NCBI GenBank assembly: GCA_020072965.1
Contig: JAIQFY010000005.1
Location: 62,001 to 126,000 of the forward strand
DNA length: 64,000 bases
Direction: 5' to 3'
Source of the DNA: Terriglobia bacterium
GTDB taxonomy: Bacteria > Acidobacteriota > Terriglobia > JAIQFV01
In this document: positions 45,483 through 53,809 of the stretch, piece by piece
Layout of the letters: every line of letters begins with the position of its first letter
How positions within the stretch are numbered: position 1 is the stretch's first letter
Position numbers and translations under genes: made by a program
Notes under the pieces: generated by a model
Database searches by the model: none
What the model was told of the DNA's origin: nothing
The model's input: only the letters and a program-made list of their open reading frames with translations

Positions 45483-45725
45483 TTAGTAGATTGAATTGCG
45501 CCTGCCCCGCCTGGGGTGGATCCATAGAAACAATTCAGATTTTGCAGTGAGAATTCCCAAACTGCTAAGGAGAGCTAAGAACAGAAGCAGTGTCAAATAC
45601 TGGGGACCGACAACGCAGAGCAGTGTAACCTCCAACAATACGCAGAGAAAGCAGACAAACTTAAGATAATGCGAAGGTCTTTTCATTGCAGTCGTGTCGC
45701 GCCTCCTGTCGCCTTTCCACCCCAT
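45483..45725 (-). CDS. small two-helix membrane protein (66-80 aa), unknown
   Basis: Contains two closely spaced hydrophobic helices (FVCFLCVLLEVTLLCVV and LTLLLFLALLSSLGIL) and a strongly basic end (HPRRGRRNS). The ATG at 45725 gives 80 residues but lacks a ribosome-binding site. The ATG at 45686 gives 66 residues starting with MKRPSHYLKF; AGGAGG lies about 15 nt upstream of it. It lies between the 24-codon peptide gene and the M50-HlyD gene on the same strand. Small membrane proteins in peptide-secretion loci often serve as immunity or accessory factors; that role is inference. Confidence 0.6.
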   Translation of the reverse strand: MGWKGDRRRDTTAMKRPSHYLKFVCFLCVLLEVTLLCVVGPQYLTLLLFLALLSSLGILTAKSELFLWIHPRRGRRNSIY

Positions 45726-45737
45726 CAGGTATTCGAA

Positions 45738-45783
45738 GGCGGCTCGTATTTTATAGTCTTTTTTAATTAGTCAATGAGCCGCC
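45738..45783 (-). promoter_or_regulatory. stem-loop between the 24-codon peptide gene and downstream genes
   Basis: GGCGGCTC (45738-45745) and GAGCCGCC (45776-45783) form a perfect 8-bp GC-rich stem around a 30-nt A/T-rich loop, 28 nt after the peptide's stop. In precursor-peptide operons such a structure often stabilises the short precursor mRNA or attenuates read-through; here that is inference. Confidence 0.4.
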
Positions 45784-45810
45784 CCAAACGACCAACGATC
45801 TTCCTCAATT

Positions 45811-45885
45811 CTAGCTAACCCAGATTACATTCGGAGCTATCTTTTCCTCGAGCTCCTCAACCTCAAGAACCAGATTCTCTTCCAT
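45811..45885 (-). CDS. 24-residue peptide, candidate RiPP precursor
   Basis: A 25-codon gene with AGGAGG exactly 7 nt (all A) before the ATG, the strongest ribosome-binding site in the region. The product has an acidic helical first part (LEVEELEEKIAP) and a short hydrophobic end NVIWVS. Acidic E-L-E-E-K-I-A-P type sequences look like leader peptides, and the six-residue tail would be the core. It stands at the head of a co-directional set with a small membrane protein and a PqqD-M50-HlyD exporter/protease. The tail resembles the N-V-L-W-S-S repeats of the subtilase at 40229. No modifying enzyme such as a radical SAM or YcaO protein is in the window. The assignment as a precursor is inference; the gene itself is well supported. 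Confidence 0.7.
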   Translation of the reverse strand: MEENLVLEVEELEEKIAPNVIWVS

Positions 45886-46430
45886 TTTTTTTCCTCCTCA
45901 AGAACGAGCAGATTCAATTTCAGCGAGCGCATCTCAAATTCTAAAAACCCTGTCAATTCTCTTTTGGGGTCATACTGAAATCATTTGGTTGACGGGAACT
46001 TGGGTTTCCCGCTTGGGACCTCCCTCGTCCCCGTCTCCCCCTCCCCTCGTCACTGAGGAGATCTATGAGCGGAGAAGCGAAGGTACCTTCTCTACGACTC
46101 CAGAGTTGATTCTCTCAACTCTTTGAAACTATTTGTCTTTGTTATATACACGAGTAAGGCCAATCTCTACTCATTTGATAAATTTATATAAGCTATTTAA
46201 AATAAATGCTTTATTTATAAATGCGTGGGCAGTGACGAATGGGTAAATATATTGAAACCGAAAATAACTTATCAGTATAAGTGATTATAATTCTTGGAGG
46301 TGATTTATTATTAAGAAGTCGACTCCATTTGACGGATACTTAGTTGTAGAGTTTATTTCAAACAGACAGGTTGGGGATTGATATCTGATTTGGAGGAGGT
46401 GTGTCAAGGCAGCGAGTTATCGGGTGCGGC
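45886..46430. other. 545-nt A/T-rich regulatory region
   Basis: The stretch 46120-46400 is strikingly A/T-rich compared with the rest of the window. On the plus strand TTGAAA (46252) and TATAAG (46276) are spaced by 18 nt, with GGAGG at 46296 and again at 46391. On the minus strand TTGACA occurs about 70-80 nt upstream of the 24-codon peptide gene without a good -10. It probably holds the promoter(s) of the peptide locus. Confidence 0.45.
46252..46281 (+). promoter_or_regulatory. sigma-70-like promoter pointing away from the peptide locus
   Basis: TTGAAA (46252-46257), an 18-nt spacer, TATAAG (46276-46281). It would drive a transcript antisense to the 3' end of the kinase-regulator gene. A ribosome-binding-like GGAGG follows at 46296-46300 but no usual start codon. 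Confidence 0.35.
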
Positions 46431-49400
46431 TCAGGCAGAGGAGATTTTTTGACGGTAGGGCTTATAGTCAACCTGACAGGAATGTTTTTTCAAAAAATTC
46501 ATAAATACAGTATATTCAGTAACTTGAAGATGAAACGGTTCCAGGAGGTCTTTATATCTTCCTTTGGACTCCTCCAATCCGAGCTTGACTACCTCCCGTA
46601 CCAGTTCCTTAGAAATTTCTCTTTTCATGAAAGGTTCCTTTACAACCTTCCAAAAGGAGACTTTTTCCTGCTTCATCTGTCGGAACAAGACCATGGCTTG
46701 TCCTTTTTCCTCGCTACTTTGTTCGCTAATTGAAGGGGCGAGAATTGGCCGAAGAGAATCTTCCACAGCGTGGATCGGTGAAGCGACCTCAGGAGCGCCT
46801 GGTTTCCCCTCGAGTTGAGAAATCTCAGGTGGAAAGTCGACGACCTGAATTTCCACCTGCTGAGCCATATAAAAAGCACTCTCCACAAGGTTTTCCAACT
46901 CGCGTACATTCCCTGGGAAAGGATACTCCATCAGCAATTGAAGAGCATCATGATCGATCGTGTGGCGCATCGTGGGATTCTGCTCTTCAAGCTGTTTCAG
47001 GAGATGATTCACCAGCAAGGGGATGTCTTCTTTGTGGTCCCTGAGAGGAGGAACTTGAAGGGCCAACACATTGAGCCGGTAGAAGAGGTCCTCGCGGAAA
47101 TCACCGTTTTGGACCATATGCTTGAGATCCCGGTTCGTCGCGGCAATAATTCGCACGTCCACTTTGCGGTCTTGAGAATCTCCCACTCTGCGGATCTCTC
47201 GCTCCTGGATCACCCGAAGGAGCTTGGCTTGTAAGGCGCGACTCGTGTTCGTAATTTCGTCCAGGAAAATCGTCCCCCCGTCTGCCTCCTCAAACAACCC
47301 CTTCTTGTCGAAGATAGCACCAGTGAATGCACCTCTCTTATAGCCGAACAGTTCACTCTCAATGAGGTTTTCCGGGATCGCACCGCAATCAATGGCGATG
47401 AACCTTTTTTCCTTGCGGGCGCCGTTGTAGTGGATGGCGCGGGCGATGAGTTCCTTTCCGGTCCCACTGTCTCCCGAAATCAGGACATTGGCCGAGCTGT
47501 TTACAACGTTGTCCAGCCTTCGGAACAAATCCGTCATCTTGGGGCTACGGCCCACAATATTCTCATACGCGTACTTGCCTCGCACCTCTTGGCGAAGATA
47601 GATATTCTCCAGGCTCAGTTTCTCGTATAACCGCGAGTTCTCAATTGCGATCGCGAAGAGATTGGTAAAAGATAATAGGAAGTTGACCTCCTCCTCATTA
47701 AACGGGAGAGTAGCCACAGGGTTGTCAATATAAACTGCCCCCACGATTTTCTCCTTAACCTTCAGGGGGATGCATAACACCATTCCTATTCCAAAATCGA
47801 CAATGGAATGGCGGTCCCGAAGACGCAAATCATCACGGGCGTTTACTGAAATCAGGGGTTTACCGCCGTGCATAACCTCTTCGAGCACCGTCTTGCTGAT
47901 TGCCGTGGCGTCGTCCAGTGTGGCCTTGCTGATGTTTCGAGCGGCCTTCACCTCTAGTTCGCCTGACACCTCGTCCACCAGGAGTATCAGACCGCGTTCC
48001 ACACGAATCGCCTCTAACACCAAATCCATCACACGTTCCAGCAAATCGTTGAGATTCAAAATGGAATTGACGATCTTGGAAATTTGAAAGAGAGTGAGAG
48101 AATAACTTTGACGGGTTGCAAGAGGGTCAGCAAGGTTTTTGGCGGTCATGATGAAGTTCTTGCCCCCTCTAGTGACTCCCGCAGACGGTTCCAGTGGTCC
48201 CAATATAGCGGCCCGTGGCTTCTTTTCCAAATACTTTTTTCTCAGGGCCTCCGGAAGTCTCCCTGCAATACCCGTGATGATAGACCGTGCATGTTGTGCC
48301 TGGACACCGGCGTTATGGGGGTCGCCCTGGGCCTGATACCAAAGACTCAAGGAGTATCTTGCCTCTGCGAGCAGGTCAGCTTCCTGGGTCATTTCCGCAA
48401 AACGAAGAGCCTGGTGCAAGTCCTCAGCACCCGAATGCTGAAACGGATCCGTTTTGGCAAGGGCCAATCGGCCTCGTAATAAATGGAATTGTGCCTTCAA
48501 GAGTGGATTTTGCGTCCCTTCTGCGAGTGATGACAATTCTTCGACGGTCGGTTGGTGTCGATCAGGAAGGGCCCTGCTTAAAGCAGCATTGCTGCCAAGC
48601 AGTAATATCTGGAGGAGCCAATCGCGATGATTGAGTTTTTTGGCAAGGGTCATAGCCTGAGCAACAGAGCTCTCGGCCTTTGACCACTCCTCCTGATCAA
48701 TCTTTATCTTCGTCAAGTTAACCCGGCCGATTAGCTCTTCAAGCTGGCTCCCGGTCTTTACGGAAAGACCGATCGCGTCGTCAGCAAAGGCTTGAGCGTG
48801 CTCGGTGTCTCCGACCTTTTCGTACCATTCAGTCATGCGATTAAGAATTGAGATCTTTGCTTGCTCGTTGTGCGTTTCATTTGCCAAACTAAGGGCTCTA
48901 TTTAAGGCATTTAACGCCTTTTCAAGTTCTCCCAAGTGTGTCCAGTTTTCGCCGCGGTTTAGCCACACTAACATTTCAACAAATTTCTCTGGAATAATCT
49001 TATTTAGTTTTTCAGCAAGATCTACATACTCAAGTGATGTGGTGTATTCACCAAGCTTGGAATGGATGCTCGATATATTTATATAAGACTGCTTCATGCC
49101 GCGGTGGTTGAATATTTTCTCCCGAAGATGTAAGGAGCGACGTTGGTAATCAAGGGCTCTCCTATAGTCATGAAGATAATCCTCGTAGAGCGCGCCCAAA
49201 TTTGCTGTGACTCCTGCTATCCCTGTCATCCAGCCAAACCTTGTGAAGACTGCTATCGCGCGATGCCCAGCCTCGATGGCTCTTTTGTATTCACCTAAGC
49301 AGAAGTAGATTGCAAATTGACTATTGAAAATATCCCCAAGGCCAAAAAAATTCTCTAATTGTTCCACCTCGATCAATGCGCGATTTACATATTCAAGCGC

Positions 49401-51914
49401 TATGTGAAAATCGGACAAGTGTTGATATTGCCAGCCAATTCTCGAAAGGATTTCAGCCCTTGTCATAGGTTCTGGAAGGGACTGAATCAAAGTGAGACCT
49501 CTGTTAAAAATATCGATCGCCTTACGATAATCCCCGCTGATTTCGGCGAGCATTCCCAACCGCAAATGCAATTTTGCGGTTCTGCCTGGTGTAAGGTGCT
49601 TTTCACCTTCGTTCACCAGAAAACGATATATTCGTTCCGCTTCATCGACGTTGCCCAATTGATAATGACAGAAAGCAATTTTCTCCCTAATCTCAAGTAA
49701 TGGCAAATCAGATGTTCCAGTGAACTCTTCGGCCATTCGATAGGCGGTAATTGCATTTGCATAGGAAAAGAGCTGGCGTAATTTGTCCCCCGCTCGGACG
49801 GAGTAGAGTCTTCCTTTCTCTTGGTTACCAGCAGCTCCAAAATGGTACGCGAGTGTCTCAGAATGATCCGATAATCTCGAAGCCGGATCTTCCTCGAAAA
49901 ACTGGGCGATTCTTGAGTGCAACGTTATCGAGTAGTCGCTAGTTACCCCTGATTCCAGAGTTTTCTTCATTTGAGAATGCTGGAAGAAGTAATGGGGGTC
50001 CTCGACGGCATCTATTCGGGCCAGAATTGCTCGTTCTACGAGTTTGTCCAGTTCTGCCTTGACATGAGCCAGAGGCCTGCCTAACACGAAGGAAAGAGCT
50101 GCCAGGGAAGCGGGCTTGATGAAGAGAGCGAGAGTCTGAAGCAGATCCCGCTCGGAGGACGAAAGATACCCGATGCGGCGGAGAAAGGCATCAGCCATGG
50201 TCTGGGGAACCTGAAGGGAATCCAGTACGGCCGGCTCCGCGTCCCACGTTCCCGATCTGGGGGAGAGAATCTTTTCTTCCATCCAGGTCCAAATGACTTC
50301 CTGGATAAAGAACGGATTTCCCTTTGTTTCATCGACTATTCGCTGAACCAAAGGGGCAGGGGCCCGTTCGGTGCCGATCATTGAATTGACGAGATCGCTG
50401 ACCTCGTGAGGCGAAAGAGGTTTCAGCACGAGGGTGTCGGTCGACTCGAGACTGCTCAAGACAGGTAATGCAGGTTCAAGTGCTGAGCCCATGACCTCAT
50501 CGGACCGGTAACTAACGCCAAGAATCAGGCGCTGGGATTGAAGTCCCCGGGCGATGCGCTCGATGAGCTGCAATGAGAGCGGGTCGGCCCAGTGAATGTC
50601 CTCGATCAAGATAAGCGTGGGATGATCTGCACAGACTTCGAGGACAAAAGCGGCCAGTGATTCCAAAAGCAATTCCTTCTCATTCGCGGAGGGGGGTGTC
50701 GCGGGTTGGAGCTTGCCTTCAAAGAGCCCAGGAAGAACCCGGCTCAGGGCCGCCTCGTACTTATCGGGAACTGCCCGCTGTGCTGAGGTCACTTGTTGAG
50801 TGCTCAGAACCATGGGACGGAGAACGTCGATCAAACACTGGAACGGCTGCGTTATTTTTTCATAGGCGGCGCCAGCGAAGGTCCTGGCCCCTTCTAATTG
50901 AGCTTGAATTTTCAGCTCATCCAAAAGGCGAGTCTTCCCGACGCCACTCTCCCCGCCCACCAAAACGAGGCGACCTCCCGTCCCCTTCAGCACCTGTTGA
51001 AGCATCTTCTTCAGTTGCGCCTGTTCCGTCGCGCGTCCAACGAACTTGCCGCTGCGGACATAGTCCTTCGCCGTCTCCTGCGTCTCGATTTCAAATTGAT
51101 AGCCCAGGCTTTGGTTGAATGCCTTGATCAACTCATCAGGAGTTTGAAACCGGTTATCAGGATCCCGGTCCAAAAGCCGTAGCACGATCGTATCGATCGC
51201 CACCGGCAGGGTTCCGTCCTTTTCGGTCGGCGGGTCAGGATTCACGTTCAGTTTCATATCGACGAGCAATTCCGGATCGATGTCGCCAAATGGAAGCTGC
51301 CGGCTAAAGAGCTGATAGAAGACCACCCCCAGGGCGTAAAGGTCCGAGCGCGCATCCAGTGGCCGTCCTTTGATGGCCTCGGGGGCAAGATAGGCAAAAG
51401 TGCCGCTCAAGCGATGCCTCGCCTGGTCATCGATATGGCGAGCCAGTCCGAAATCCAGCACCTTGGTACTGGCTTCGCCCGGCCGTGTGCCAGTAAGCAC
51501 CAGGATATTCTCGGGCTTTAAATCTGCGTGAATGTAGCCTCTCGCATGAATGTAAGTGAGCGCGCGGCAAATCTCGACAGCGCGCTCCAGTTTCTCACTG
51601 AAGCCCATTTGAGCCGTTCCCGTGATCAAGTCCTCCCCGACACAATACTCGGACGTAAAAAAGGGATCGCCTTGAACGGTGTATCCGAAATCATATACCG
51701 AGGACAAGTTGGGGTGACGAAGCTGCTTAAGCGCGGTGAATTCACGCATGAAGAACTCACGGGTTCCCTCCGAGAGAATGCCGCGCTGGAGTTTCTTCAA
51801 AGCGACCTGCCGGCCATTCTCCCAGAGATCCTCGACGAGGAAAACTTCACCCATTCCGCCTTCGCCGAGCGGGCGTACGATCTGGTAGCGTTTCGTAATC
51901 ATGTTCCGGGGCAT
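46431..51914 (-). CDS. Ser/Thr kinase - AAA ATPase - TPR - GAF - sigma-54 activator fusion protein
   Basis: An 1,827-residue one-piece signalling protein. The N-terminal kinase (about 8-270) has GEGGMGEVF, VALKKL, HADLKPEN (HAD in place of HRD) and DFGLAR. A PknK/MalT-like AAA ATPase domain follows (Walker A GGESGVGKT near 320, LILIEDIHWADP), then a long TPR-rich region (about 700-1190) and a GAF domain (about 1250-1400). Next is a complete sigma-54 interaction AAA+ domain (about 1440-1670) with GDSGTGKE, GAFTGA and PGNVRELENLVE. The C-terminus (about 1750-1827, KGRYKDLLEPFHLQ) is not a Fis-type helix-turn-helix. It should activate sigma-54 promoters in response to kinase, GAF and TPR inputs. 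It starts 18 nt after the peptide-binding lipoprotein gene and is upstream of the peptide locus. Confidence 0.88.
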   Translation of the reverse strand: MPRNMITKRYQIVRPLGEGGMGEVFLVEDLWENGRQVALKKLQRGILSEGTREFFMREFTALKQLRHPNLSSVYDFGYTVQGDPFFTSEYCVGEDLITGTAQMGFSEKLERAVEICRALTYIHARGYIHADLKPENILVLTGTRPGEASTKVLDFGLARHIDDQARHRLSGTFAYLAPEAIKGRPLDARSDLYALGVVFYQLFSRQLPFGDIDPELLVDMKLNVNPDPPTEKDGTLPVAIDTIVLRLLDRDPDNRFQTPDELIKAFNQSLGYQFEIETQETAKDYVRSGKFVGRATEQAQLKKMLQQVLKGTGGRLVLVGGESGVGKTRLLDELKIQAQLEGARTFAGAAYEKITQPFQCLIDVLRPMVLSTQQVTSAQRAVPDKYEAALSRVLPGLFEGKLQPATPPSANEKELLLESLAAFVLEVCADHPTLILIEDIHWADPLSLQLIERIARGLQSQRLILGVSYRSDEVMGSALEPALPVLSSLESTDTLVLKPLSPHEVSDLVNSMIGTERAPAPLVQRIVDETKGNPFFIQEVIWTWMEEKILSPRSGTWDAEPAVLDSLQVPQTMADAFLRRIGYLSSSERDLLQTLALFIKPASLAALSFVLGRPLAHVKAELDKLVERAILARIDAVEDPHYFFQHSQMKKTLESGVTSDYSITLHSRIAQFFEEDPASRLSDHSETLAYHFGAAGNQEKGRLYSVRAGDKLRQLFSYANAITAYRMAEEFTGTSDLPLLEIREKIAFCHYQLGNVDEAERIYRFLVNEGEKHLTPGRTAKLHLRLGMLAEISGDYRKAIDIFNRGLTLIQSLPEPMTRAEILSRIGWQYQHLSDFHIALEYVNRALIEVEQLENFFGLGDIFNSQFAIYFCLGEYKRAIEAGHRAIAVFTRFGWMTGIAGVTANLGALYEDYLHDYRRALDYQRRSLHLREKIFNHRGMKQSYINISSIHSKLGEYTTSLEYVDLAEKLNKIIPEKFVEMLVWLNRGENWTHLGELEKALNALNRALSLANETHNEQAKISILNRMTEWYEKVGDTEHAQAFADDAIGLSVKTGSQLEELIGRVNLTKIKIDQEEWSKAESSVAQAMTLAKKLNHRDWLLQILLLGSNAALSRALPDRHQPTVEELSSLAEGTQNPLLKAQFHLLRGRLALAKTDPFQHSGAEDLHQALRFAEMTQEADLLAEARYSLSLWYQAQGDPHNAGVQAQHARSIITGIAGRLPEALRKKYLEKKPRAAILGPLEPSAGVTRGGKNFIMTAKNLADPLATRQSYSLTLFQISKIVNSILNLNDLLERVMDLVLEAIRVERGLILLVDEVSGELEVKAARNISKATLDDATAISKTVLEEVMHGGKPLISVNARDDLRLRDRHSIVDFGIGMVLCIPLKVKEKIVGAVYIDNPVATLPFNEEEVNFLLSFTNLFAIAIENSRLYEKLSLENIYLRQEVRGKYAYENIVGRSPKMTDLFRRLDNVVNSSANVLISGDSGTGKELIARAIHYNGARKEKRFIAIDCGAIPENLIESELFGYKRGAFTGAIFDKKGLFEEADGGTIFLDEITNTSRALQAKLLRVIQEREIRRVGDSQDRKVDVRIIAATNRDLKHMVQNGDFREDLFYRLNVLALQVPPLRDHKEDIPLLVNHLLKQLEEQNPTMRHTIDHDALQLLMEYPFPGNVRELENLVESAFYMAQQVEIQVVDFPPEISQLEGKPGAPEVASPIHAVEDSLRPILAPSISEQSSEEKGQAMVLFRQMKQEKVSFWKVVKEPFMKREISKELVREVVKLGLEESKGRYKDLLEPFHLQVTEYTVFMNFLKKHSCQVDYKPYRQKISSA

Positions 51915-51932
51915 GGCGGTGGATGAAGAAGC

Positions 51933-53729
51933 TTACTTCAAATAGAGTTGCTCACAATTCCAGAGGGTATGATGGTCCAGAACAGTCGGGCGAAAGTTTC
52001 CGACCCGGCTCTTTGCCGCGACGAGAACGTCGCGGGAGATCAGGTAGATGAAGGGAAGCTGTTCGGTGACGATCAACTGGACTTCATCGAATGCCTTCTT
52101 GCGCTCGTCATTGCTTGGAGCAGTCGATTGGCCGAGCATTAACTCGTCGAGGCGCTCCTCCCAGGGGGTGGCTGGTTTCTTTTGATTGGGGAACCACTGG
52201 TGGTTGGGTGCGCCCGATAGCCACAGATTCATTTGACCGCTGGGATCTGTGTCCACGTTGGTGGGGCCCAACAGGCACGCATCATAATCAAAGTTTTCCA
52301 TAATCCGCCCGATCAAAGAACTGAATTCGAGAGGGGTGAAGTCGACTTGAATTCCAATTTTCTCCAGGTCATTTTGCACCAGGGCCCCAATTTTCTCCCG
52401 GTTTCGGTTTCCGGCGTTGGTGATCATTGAAAACCGGACAGGCCGCTGTGCGCCATCCTTCAGTTGGAGTTGACCCTTGACGGTGGACCAATGGAAGCCC
52501 GCTTCAGAGAGCAATTTCTTCGCTTGATCCACATCATAGGGATACTGCTTGATGGATGGGTTGTACCAGAACTTGTTTGAGATGGTCAGTGGTCCGTAAG
52601 CCTCTGTGGCGCGACCCTGGTACACCAACTCGACGAGGCTTTTCCGGTTTATGGCATAGGAAATAGCCTGCCGGAACTGCGTACTGGTGAACCAGTCCAG
52701 CTTGGACCGGCTCACAAAGGGTCGGTGGGTTTTGGGGTCTATGTCCCGGTTTTGGTTGAACCAGAGAAGTTCACTGCCCAGGCTCGGTCCGAGATCCTTC
52801 GCCACGACCTCAGAAGAGCCCGATTCCCTTGTAAGGATGGAATAATCTTCCGCCCGAAGATCATTGAGGACATCCAGATCTCCCGACTTGAAATTTAGGA
52901 ACTGTGTCTCCCGATTCGGTATGATTACGAGGATCAAGCGGGACAGGTAGGGAAGCCTTCTGCTTTTGGCGTCAACCTTCCAGTAGTGAGGATTTCGCTC
53001 CAGCTCCAACCTTTGGCCCGGCGTGTATCGGCTGAATCTGAAGGGCCCCAGCCCCACAATCTCGCCCGGGGGGGACGTCAAAGACCAGGCCGAAGCAAAA
53101 CTCCCGGCGTTATAGGCCGGTTCCAACTTGTGTTTTGGCAGAATAAACACAGAATCAAAGACCCGCTCGAGTCCGGCGGCAGGTTGTGAAAACGTGAACT
53201 CAATCTCATGGTCTCCCATCTTCTTGAGTGCGAAGGGCTGTCCGTGTACCTTCAACTGATCTGCCTGGGGGGAGTTGACCTTGGGATCATAAATCACCTG
53301 AAAGGTAAACATTACGTCATCTGCTGTAAACGGCCGGCCGTCGGAAAAGAGGATTCCTTCTCTCAAGTGCATAGTCATGGTCCGCCTGTCCGGCGAATAT
53401 TCCCAGGATTTCGCCAGAGACGGCTCAGGACGTTGGGTTTCACGATTAATATGGATCAAATCCGCGAAGATTCGATCGGCGATATCTGCAGTGGCCGTAT
53501 CACTGGATACTATCCGATTGAAGGAGCGAGGCTCCTGTCCGATGGCAGTGACCAGGGTACCGCCGTACCGTCCGGCGGTACCATCCATCAGGAGAGCATC
53601 CTTGGAGAGGGGCCCCCAGTTTTCCACCTGGTCTTGGGGCGGCTTTTTTCGCGAGCAGCCGGAATTCAAGCATAAGCCAACGAGCAAGATAGCCATACCC
53701 ATCCAACATCCGGCAATTCTACGCTTCAT
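51933..53729 (-). CDS. peptide ABC transporter substrate-binding lipoprotein
   Basis: A 598-residue SBP_bac_5 family protein. Lipoprotein signal AILLVGLCLNSGC places it on the outer face of the inner membrane. The family pattern is clear: LAKSWEYSPDRRTMTMHLREG near the start and FRQAISYAINRKSLVELVYQG in the middle. It should bind oligopeptides or muropeptides. The ATG at 53729 is chosen because GAGGAG lies 5 nt upstream and the signal peptide starts there; an in-frame extension to 53864 is rejected. No permease is adjacent. Instead, the kinase-sigma-54 regulator follows within 18 nt, suggesting that the binding protein serves in sensing, or works with the permeases at 35504-37529. Confidence 0.88.
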   Translation of the reverse strand: MKRRIAGCWMGMAILLVGLCLNSGCSRKKPPQDQVENWGPLSKDALLMDGTAGRYGGTLVTAIGQEPRSFNRIVSSDTATADIADRIFADLIHINRETQRPEPSLAKSWEYSPDRRTMTMHLREGILFSDGRPFTADDVMFTFQVIYDPKVNSPQADQLKVHGQPFALKKMGDHEIEFTFSQPAAGLERVFDSVFILPKHKLEPAYNAGSFASAWSLTSPPGEIVGLGPFRFSRYTPGQRLELERNPHYWKVDAKSRRLPYLSRLILVIIPNRETQFLNFKSGDLDVLNDLRAEDYSILTRESGSSEVVAKDLGPSLGSELLWFNQNRDIDPKTHRPFVSRSKLDWFTSTQFRQAISYAINRKSLVELVYQGRATEAYGPLTISNKFWYNPSIKQYPYDVDQAKKLLSEAGFHWSTVKGQLQLKDGAQRPVRFSMITNAGNRNREKIGALVQNDLEKIGIQVDFTPLEFSSLIGRIMENFDYDACLLGPTNVDTDPSGQMNLWLSGAPNHQWFPNQKKPATPWEERLDELMLGQSTAPSNDERKKAFDEVQLIVTEQLPFIYLISRDVLVAAKSRVGNFRPTVLDHHTLWNCEQLYLK

Positions 53730-53790
53730 ACGTACTCCTCGTGGTCTAAGAAAAGGTAAGTGAAGGTAACCTCCAGGGGAGGCGGGGAGG

Positions 53791-53809
53791 ACAAAATGCG
53801 ACATTTTGT
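53791..53809. promoter_or_regulatory. palindromic operator in the divergent promoter region
   Basis: ACAAAATG-CGA-CATTTTGT is a perfect 8-bp inverted repeat with a 3-nt centre. It lies between the divergent binding-protein and NtrC-like genes. Overlapping it, TTGTGAAGTTTT (53806) and TTGTGACAATTT (53826) form an imperfect direct repeat 20 nt apart, two helical turns. Both patterns fit binding by a dimeric or oligomeric regulator. Confidence 0.5.

Noticed and set aside
46307-46381. 24-codon frame with an ATT start after GGAGG
   Set aside because: ATT is a very rare start codon and no homology supports it; noted only within the A/T-rich island finding.
46401-46733. Plus-strand ORF (110 codons) with GGAGGAGGT before a GTG
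   Set aside because: Most of it is antisense to the conserved end of the kinase-sigma-54 gene and the product has no recognisable character. Only the promoter-like and ribosome-binding-like sites are reported.
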